From Micromonospora halophytica (lineage in GTDB: Bacteria > Actinomycetota > Actinomycetes > Mycobacteriales > Micromonosporaceae), in contig NZ_FMDN01000008.1 in NCBI RefSeq assembly GCF_900090245.1, forward strand, positions 127,988-191,987: a DNA stretch of 64,000 nt, written 5' to 3'. The notes under the pieces are model-generated. The model was not told the DNA's origin and made no database searches. It worked only from the letters and a program-made list of their open reading frames with translations. The position numbers and the translations under genes were made by a program. Shown here piece after piece: positions 59,192-64,000 of the stretch; the stretch's first letter is position 1, and each line of letters opens with the position of its first letter.

Positions 59192-62100
59192 CGGGCCGCC
59201 TCCGCGGGCCGGCCGGCGCGCCGGCCGCGGCGGGCCGCGGCCCGGCTGAACGCCTCGTCGACGGCGTCGCCGGCGGTCCCGCCACCGCCGTCGAGCCCGG
59301 CGGCGAGCCGCCGGATCGTCGGATGCTCGAACATGTGCATCAGGGGGAAGGTGCGCTCCAGCGCGGCGCAGAGCTCCCGGTAGATCTTCACGATGGTCAC
59401 CGAGTCCGCGCCGAGGTCGAAGAAGCGGTCGTCGACGCCGATCCGGTCGACACCGAGGACCCTCCGGAACACCTCGGTCGCGGTCCGCTCCACCTCCGAC
59501 GTCGGCGCGACGTACGCGGCGGTGCCGGTGCCGCCGGTCTCGGCGGAGCCGGCGAGCCGCTCCAGGGCGGCCCGGTCGACCTTGCCCCGAGCCGACAGCG
59601 GCAGCCGGTCCAGGGTGACCACGGTGCCCGGGACCATGTAGTGCGGCAGGGTCGCCGCGGCGTGCGCGCGCAGCCGGTCGGCGAGGGTGCCGCCCCCGGC
59701 CGGGCGGGGCGCCGGGTCGAGCACCCCGCCGAGCAGGCTGTGCAGCACCCGGTCGTCGTCGTCGAGGGCGAGCAGGTCCCGCACGGCGTGCTCGTCGGCG
59801 ATCAGGCCCAGCTGGCAGAGCCCGAGCTGGAGCCCGGGGGCGCTCTCGTCGAGCAGCTGGCTCATCTCACCGGCCTCCAGCAGGCAGAAGTGCAGCGCCC
59901 GGGTGCCGTAGAGCGGTTCGATCGCGGACATCCGGCCGACCAGGAAGATCTGGAAGGCGCTGCCGTCGTAGGTGGGCTGGTTGGTGGAGACGTGCGCGCC
60001 ACGGTCCAGGTCGACGTCCGGGCGGACCGGGACGAGTCGGTGGGCCACCGGATCGTGGTAGTAGCTGCCGCCGGCGAGCCCGTCCACCCGGCCGGGGCGC
60101 ACGTGCACGTACGTCTGGACCGGGTAGAGCGCGCCGGCCGAGGCGTAGCGGTACTTCGGCAGCACCTCCCCGTCCCGGCTGCGCAGGTTCTCCAACAGCC
60201 GGGCCAGGTCGGTCAGCGGTACCGGCCGGTCGGCGAAGACCCGTCGGCTGGCCCGCCGGGCCCATACCTCCTCGGCCCGGTTGTCGTCCAGGGTGGACGG
60301 CAGGTCGACGGGGGTGCCGGTGAGGTCGGTGCGCAGCCCCCTGCGGGCCAGGGTGAACTCGGTCCGGCGTACCGGGTCGGCCTCCACGTCGCCGAGGACC
60401 TTCTTCTCGGCGACCTTCGGGTCCAGGTCGGTGCCCGCCGGGCCGGCGGCACCGCCCGTTCCGTCGGGCACGACGAAGGCGACCAGGCGGCGGCGGTGCC
60501 GGTCCGGGCCGGCGGCGAGCACGGCGGCCTGGCGCACCTGCGGATGCCGGGTGAGAGTGGCCTCGATCTCGCCGAGCTCGATGCGGAATCCGCCGATCTT
60601 CACCTGGTGGTCGGTGCGGCCGAGGATCTGCAGTGTCCCGTCGGGCAGCCACCGGCCCAGGTCACCGGAGCGGTACAGCCGTTCCCCGGTCTCCGGGTGC
60701 GTGACGAACGACGTGGCGGTCAGGTCCGGGTCGCGCCAGTAGCCGTCGGCCAGGCCGGCGCCGCCGATGAACATCTCCCCCGGCACCCCGACCGGGCAGG
60801 GTTGCATCCGGTCGTTGAGCACATGGATGCGGTGGTTGGCCAGCGGTCGGCCGTACGGGATGGACTCCCAGTCCGGGTCCACGTTCTCCACGTCGTACGC
60901 GACGCACCAGATGGCCGTCTCGGTGGGGCCGCCGGAGGCGACGAAGCGGACGTCCGGAGCGAGCGCCCGGACCCGCTCCGGCAGGTCCACCGGGATCCAG
61001 TCGCCGGAGAGCCACATCAGCCGCAGGCTGGCCAGCCCCGGGTGCCCGCCGTCCGGTTCGGCCTGCTCGACCAGCATCCGGGCCAGTGCGGGCACGGAGT
61101 TCCAGCAGGTGACCCCGTGGGTGGCCATCAGCTCCAGCCAGCGGCCCGGGTCGCGTGCGGCGGCCGGTTCGGGCAGCACCAGCGTCGCCCCGGCGCCGAG
61201 GACGCCGAAGACGTCCCACACCGACAGGTCGAAGCTCAACGCGGACAGGCCCAGGGCGACGTCGTCGGGGCCGAGACCGCAGCGTTCCCGCACCTGGGCG
61301 ACGGTGGCCAGGGTGGCCCGGTGGGAGAGCATCACCCCCTTCGGCGTGCCGGTGGAGCCGGAGGTGAAGAGCACGTACGCCAGGTCCTCCGGCCGCTGCG
61401 CCGGCTCCAGCTCGGCGGCCTCGCCCGCCGGGTCGGCGGTGGCGTCGACCGGCACCACCCGGATGCCGTCCGGCCAGTCGTCGCGGTCCGGGCCACCGGC
61501 GCGCACCAGCACGGTGCTCACCTCGGCGCGGCGCAGCTGGTGGTCCTGCCGGGCGGGCGGCAGGTCCGGGTCGATCGGCAGGTACGCCCCGCCGGCCAGC
61601 TGCACGCCGAGGGCGGCGACGAGCTGGGCGGCGCTCTTGTCCGCGGCGACCGCGACGAGCTGGTTGGGGCGTACCCCGTCGGCGCGCAGCGCCCGGCCCA
61701 GCGCGCTGGCCCGCCGCCAGAGCTGCCCGTAGCTCAGGGTCGCGTCGGCACCGACCACGGCGGTGCGCTCGGGGTGGGCGGCGGCCTGCCGGCCGATGGC
61801 GGTGAAGAGCAGCTCGTCGGGGATCTCGACGGTGGCGGTGTTGGCGTCGGCGACCAGTTGCCGCTGGGCGGCCGGCAGCGCGTCCAGCGCGCCGGGCGCC
61901 CACGCCTCGTCGCCGGCGGCGAGCCGCTCCAGCAGGTCGGTGTAGGCGTGGAAGAGGTCGTCGAGCATGGCGTCGGGGAAGAGGTCCTCGACCACGTCCC
62001 AGTGGTACGACAGCGCGCCGTGGTCCTCGTAGACCTGGTGGTCGAAGAGCACCTGCGGGGTCTGCGAGATCACCGAGACGGTCTCGCCGAGCCAGGCGGC

Positions 62101-64000
62101 GCCGAGCGCGCCCTGCGCGCCCTCCTGGTCCCGGCCCTGTTCCCGGGCGCTGGCGAAGACCACCGTGGCGAAGGTGCCGGGGCGTACGCCGCGCTGCCGG
62201 CTGAGTTCGCGCATGACCTCGACGCCGGAGAAGTAGCGGTGCTCCAGGTCCTGCCAGAGCTGCCGTTGGATCCGCTCGGCCAGCCCGCCGAGGCCGTCGC
62301 GGGGGGTGACGTCGATCTCCAGCAGGGTGACCGCGGTGAAGTCGCCGATCACGTCGTCGATGCGCGGGTGCAGCGGCATCCGGTTGAACAGCGGCACGTT
62401 GACGGTGAACCGTCCGGTCCGGCTCCACCGGCCGAGAACCTCGGCGAACGCGGCGAGCTGCACCACCGACGGGGTGACGCCACGCCGGGCGGCCCGGGCC
62501 CGCAGCCGCGCCCAGCGGTCGGCGTCGAGCAGGTGCGAGCGGCGCCGCCGGCGCCGCCGGTCCGCCCCGGAGACCAGCGGCAGCTCCGGGCCGGGCGGCA
62601 GGTCCGGGATGCGGGCCAGCCAGTAGTCCCGGGAACGCCGGTACGCCTCGGAGCCGGTGACCTGGTCCAGGGCGAGCACGTAGTCGCGGAAGGAGACCGG
62701 CAGCGGGTCCTGGTGGGCGTGCGGGTGGGCGTAGTGGTCGCCCCACTCCAGGAAGAACAGCCGCACGCTGGCCACGTCGGCCACCAGCAGGTCGAGGCTG
62801 ACGTGCACCCGGGTGGTACCGCCGGGCAGCCGGCTGGCCCGGACCTCGAACATCGGCCAGTGGTCCATCGGCAGCACCTGGTGGCTCAGCTCGTCGCGGG
62901 TCTTGGCGAGCTGAGCATCCCGTTCCGCCGGGTCCGCGTCGGACAGGTCGGCCAGGGCGATGTCGATCGGGGGCACCTGGTCGGCGGGGAGGATCTGCTG
63001 GGTGCCGTCGCTGCGGACCACCGCGCGCAGCATCTCCTGCCGGGCGACGAGCTGGTTCAGGGCGCGGGTCAGCCGGTCCACGTCGAGTTCGGTGGCGTCG
63101 ATCTCGACGTAGATGTGGATGGAGACCTCGCCGAGGTCGTAGCCGGCGCTGCGGCCGACGAAGTAGGCGTACTGCTGTTCGGTGAGCGGGAACGGTTCGT
63201 GCCGGTGCTCGGGGTCGGCGACGACCGGCCGCCAGGCGATGTCCCGGCCGCCCGGGGCGGCGTCGAGCTGCCCGGTGACCAGGTCGGCCAGGCCGGTCAC
63301 CGTGCCACGCATGAACTCGGCGATGGGGATGCCGACACCCAGGTCACGTTCCAGGTCGCGACGCAGTTCGATGGCGCGCAGCGACTCCAGGCCGAGGCCG
63401 GCCAGCGGCAGGTCGGTGGCGACCCGGTCGGCGGTGGTGCCGAGCAGGGTGGCGAGCCGGCGACGCAGCTCGGCGACGAGCACCGGGGTTCGCAGCGTCT
63501 CGTCGAGGGCGAGGAGCATGTCCCGCATCGGGGCGGCGACCGGTGCCGGGCCGGCCGGGGCGTCGGCGGCGGGCCGGCCGCCCCGGGCCAGGGGCTGAAG
63601 TTCCCCGGCCAGGTAGCGGTCGCGGCAGGCGCCGCGCTGTACCTTGCCGCTGACCGTCTTCGCGACGCCCTCCGGGCCGACCAGCACCACCTCGTGCACC
63701 TCGACCTCGTGCTCGTTGGTGACGGCGGCGCGCAGCCGGGCGACCAGGTCGTCGGGGTCGACGCCGGTGGTGTCGGCGATGGACTGCACCACGACCAGGC
63801 GTTCCTCCCCGTCGGTGTCGACCGCGAACGCCGCCGCGGGTGCCCCGGCCAGTGCCGGGTGGACCCGCTCGCAGGTCATCTCGACGTCCTGCGGGTAGAG
63901 GTTGCGGCCCCGGATGATGATCATTTCCTTGAGCCGGCCGCAGAGCACCAGGTCGTCCTCGTGCCGGAAGCCCAGGTCACCGGTACGCAGGAACGGGCCC
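59188..64000 (-). CDS. FAAL-ACP-Cy-A(Ox)-PCP NRPS (partial, N-terminus off window)
   Basis: The frame is open to the right edge, so the N-terminal part is missing; about 1604 residues are visible. The first 165 are the end of a fatty-acyl-AMP ligase (FLRTGDLGFRHEDD, GRLKEMIIIRGRNLYPQDVE). An acyl carrier (LGLESLRA, about 203) and a heterocyclization domain (DLLVADVAS, about 406) follow. The A domain (TSGSTGTPKG, about 883) contains an inserted FMN oxidase of about 220 residues (ASRRVFADRPVPLTDLARLL, YRYASAGALYPVQTYV, AGEMSQLL) before its last core motif. This is the layout of EpoB-type thiazole synthesis. The specificity residues look D-L-W-N-W-S-S-I-W, a variant of the Cys code. A PCP (LGADSVTIV, about 1528) ends it. 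It loads a fatty acid and adds a thiazole. Confidence 0.93.
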   Translation of the reverse strand, partial: GPFLRTGDLGFRHEDDLVLCGRLKEMIIIRGRNLYPQDVEMTCERVHPALAGAPAAAFAVDTDGEERLVVVQSIADTTGVDPDDLVARLRAAVTNEHEVEVHEVVLVGPEGVAKTVSGKVQRGACRDRYLAGELQPLARGGRPAADAPAGPAPVAAPMRDMLLALDETLRTPVLVAELRRRLATLLGTTADRVATDLPLAGLGLESLRAIELRRDLERDLGVGIPIAEFMRGTVTGLADLVTGQLDAAPGGRDIAWRPVVADPEHRHEPFPLTEQQYAYFVGRSAGYDLGEVSIHIYVEIDATELDVDRLTRALNQLVARQEMLRAVVRSDGTQQILPADQVPPIDIALADLSDADPAERDAQLAKTRDELSHQVLPMDHWPMFEVRASRLPGGTTRVHVSLDLLVADVASVRLFFLEWGDHYAHPHAHQDPLPVSFRDYVLALDQVTGSEAYRRSRDYWLARIPDLPPGPELPLVSGADRRRRRRRSHLLDADRWARLRARAARRGVTPSVVQLAAFAEVLGRWSRTGRFTVNVPLFNRMPLHPRIDDVIGDFTAVTLLEIDVTPRDGLGGLAERIQRQLWQDLEHRYFSGVEVMRELSRQRGVRPGTFATVVFASAREQGRDQEGAQGALGAAWLGETVSVISQTPQVLFDHQVYEDHGALSYHWDVVEDLFPDAMLDDLFHAYTDLLERLAAGDEAWAPGALDALPAAQRQLVADANTATVEIPDELLFTAIGRQAAAHPERTAVVGADATLSYGQLWRRASALGRALRADGVRPNQLVAVAADKSAAQLVAALGVQLAGGAYLPIDPDLPPARQDHQLRRAEVSTVLVRAGGPDRDDWPDGIRVVPVDATADPAGEAAELEPAQRPEDLAYVLFTSGSTGTPKGVMLSHRATLATVAQVRERCGLGPDDVALGLSALSFDLSVWDVFGVLGAGATLVLPEPAAARDPGRWLELMATHGVTCWNSVPALARMLVEQAEPDGGHPGLASLRLMWLSGDWIPVDLPERVRALAPDVRFVASGGPTETAIWCVAYDVENVDPDWESIPYGRPLANHRIHVLNDRMQPCPVGVPGEMFIGGAGLADGYWRDPDLTATSFVTHPETGERLYRSGDLGRWLPDGTLQILGRTDHQVKIGGFRIELGEIEATLTRHPQVRQAAVLAAGPDRHRRRLVAFVVPDGTGGAAGPAGTDLDPKVAEKKVLGDVEADPVRRTEFTLARRGLRTDLTGTPVDLPSTLDDNRAEEVWARRASRRVFADRPVPLTDLARLLENLRSRDGEVLPKYRYASAGALYPVQTYVHVRPGRVDGLAGGSYYHDPVAHRLVPVRPDVDLDRGAHVSTNQPTYDGSAFQIFLVGRMSAIEPLYGTRALHFCLLEAGEMSQLLDESAPGLQLGLCQLGLIADEHAVRDLLALDDDDRVLHSLLGGVLDPAPRPAGGGTLADRLRAHAAATLPHYMVPGTVVTLDRLPLSARGKVDRAALERLAGSAETGGTGTAAYVAPTSEVERTATEVFRRVLGVDRIGVDDRFFDLGADSVTIVKIYRELCAALERTFPLMHMFEHPTIRRLAAGLDGGGGTAGDAVDEAFSRAAARRGRRAGRPAEAAR

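Noticed and set aside
51794..59383. Plus-strand open frame of more than 2500 codons opposite the PKS-NRPS gene
   Set aside because: It is the exact antisense of clear KS, AT, Cy and A domains and has low-complexity Arg/Gly/Val composition, as expected from third-position GC bias.
1..64000. Search for tRNA, rRNA, CRISPR, IS elements and attachment sites
   Set aside because: No cloverleaf-like sequences, spaced repeats, transposase motifs or matching direct repeats were found by reading; very diverged elements could have been missed.

Overview
The window is high-GC DNA (roughly 70% by eye) with dense genes, many 4-nt or 1-nt start/stop overlaps and many GTG/TTG starts. It carries a SARP regulator, GH18 chitinase with CBM5/12 modules, Ser/Thr kinase, DUF2254, BON and SpoIIE/STAS genes, and an NRPS/PKS cluster. 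This gene set points to an actinomycete, most likely Micromonosporaceae; the family-level call is inference. I saw no tRNA, rRNA, CRISPR array or insertion sequence.

Layout. 1-2542 (minus): an ABC exporter (ATPase, permease) coupled to a nucleotidyltransferase-like gene that leaves the left edge. 3170-8434 (plus): a tightly overlapping operon with a SAM methyltransferase, a P-loop kinase/cytidine-deaminase fusion, an APH-like protein, two dCTP-deaminase-fold paralogues (one lacking the catalytic Glu), an HPr-kinase-like P-loop protein and a decayed NUDIX frame. It looks like an orphan pyrimidine-nucleotide pathway or nucleotide-based defence. 8893-15764: a secreted chitinase, then a TetR-controlled divergent acyl-CoA unit (SDR; acyl-CoA dehydrogenase, TetR, carboxyltransferase). 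15829-18368: a macro-domain gene divergent from a fusion of family-1 uracil-DNA-glycosylase fold to an ADP-ribosyltransferase. This is the best candidate in the window for an undescribed toxin/antitoxin-like system.

18512-28042: an ABC exporter with a fused double permease, a DUF5872-like protein, TerC behind a probable yybP-ykoY manganese riboswitch with a visible ribosome-site sequestering helix, small membrane proteins, a long-chain acyl-CoA synthetase, a Tat-leader ORF stop/start-coupled to a peptidoglycan amidase, a BON protein and a DUF305 protein. 28329-36095: a receptor Ser/Thr kinase with a CBM2-like outer domain, DUF2254, and a signalling block (metallophosphoesterase, STAS, SpoIIE phosphatase, K+ channel, divergent MarR) with two matching operator-like sites. 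36149-43297: SARP/NB-ARC/TPR regulator, DJ-1/PfpI protein, SCP2-like protein plus glycogen-debranching-like enzyme, and an APH-family kinase.

43602-64000: a hybrid NRPS/PKS natural-product cluster that continues off the right edge. The assembly line reads FAAL-ACP-Cy-A(Ox)-PCP, then KS-AT-carrier-Cy-A-PCP-degenerate E. Two heterocyclization domains, a clear Cys adenylation code and an embedded thiazoline oxidase predict a fatty-acyl thiazole, extended by malonate and a second cysteine-derived thiazoline. A type II thioesterase, acyl-CoA dehydrogenase, methyltransferase, FAD monooxygenase, MFS exporter, HisC-like aminotransferase and alpha-oxoamine synthase accompany it. There is no terminal thioesterase, so chain release is open; the alpha-oxoamine synthase is a candidate releasing enzyme.
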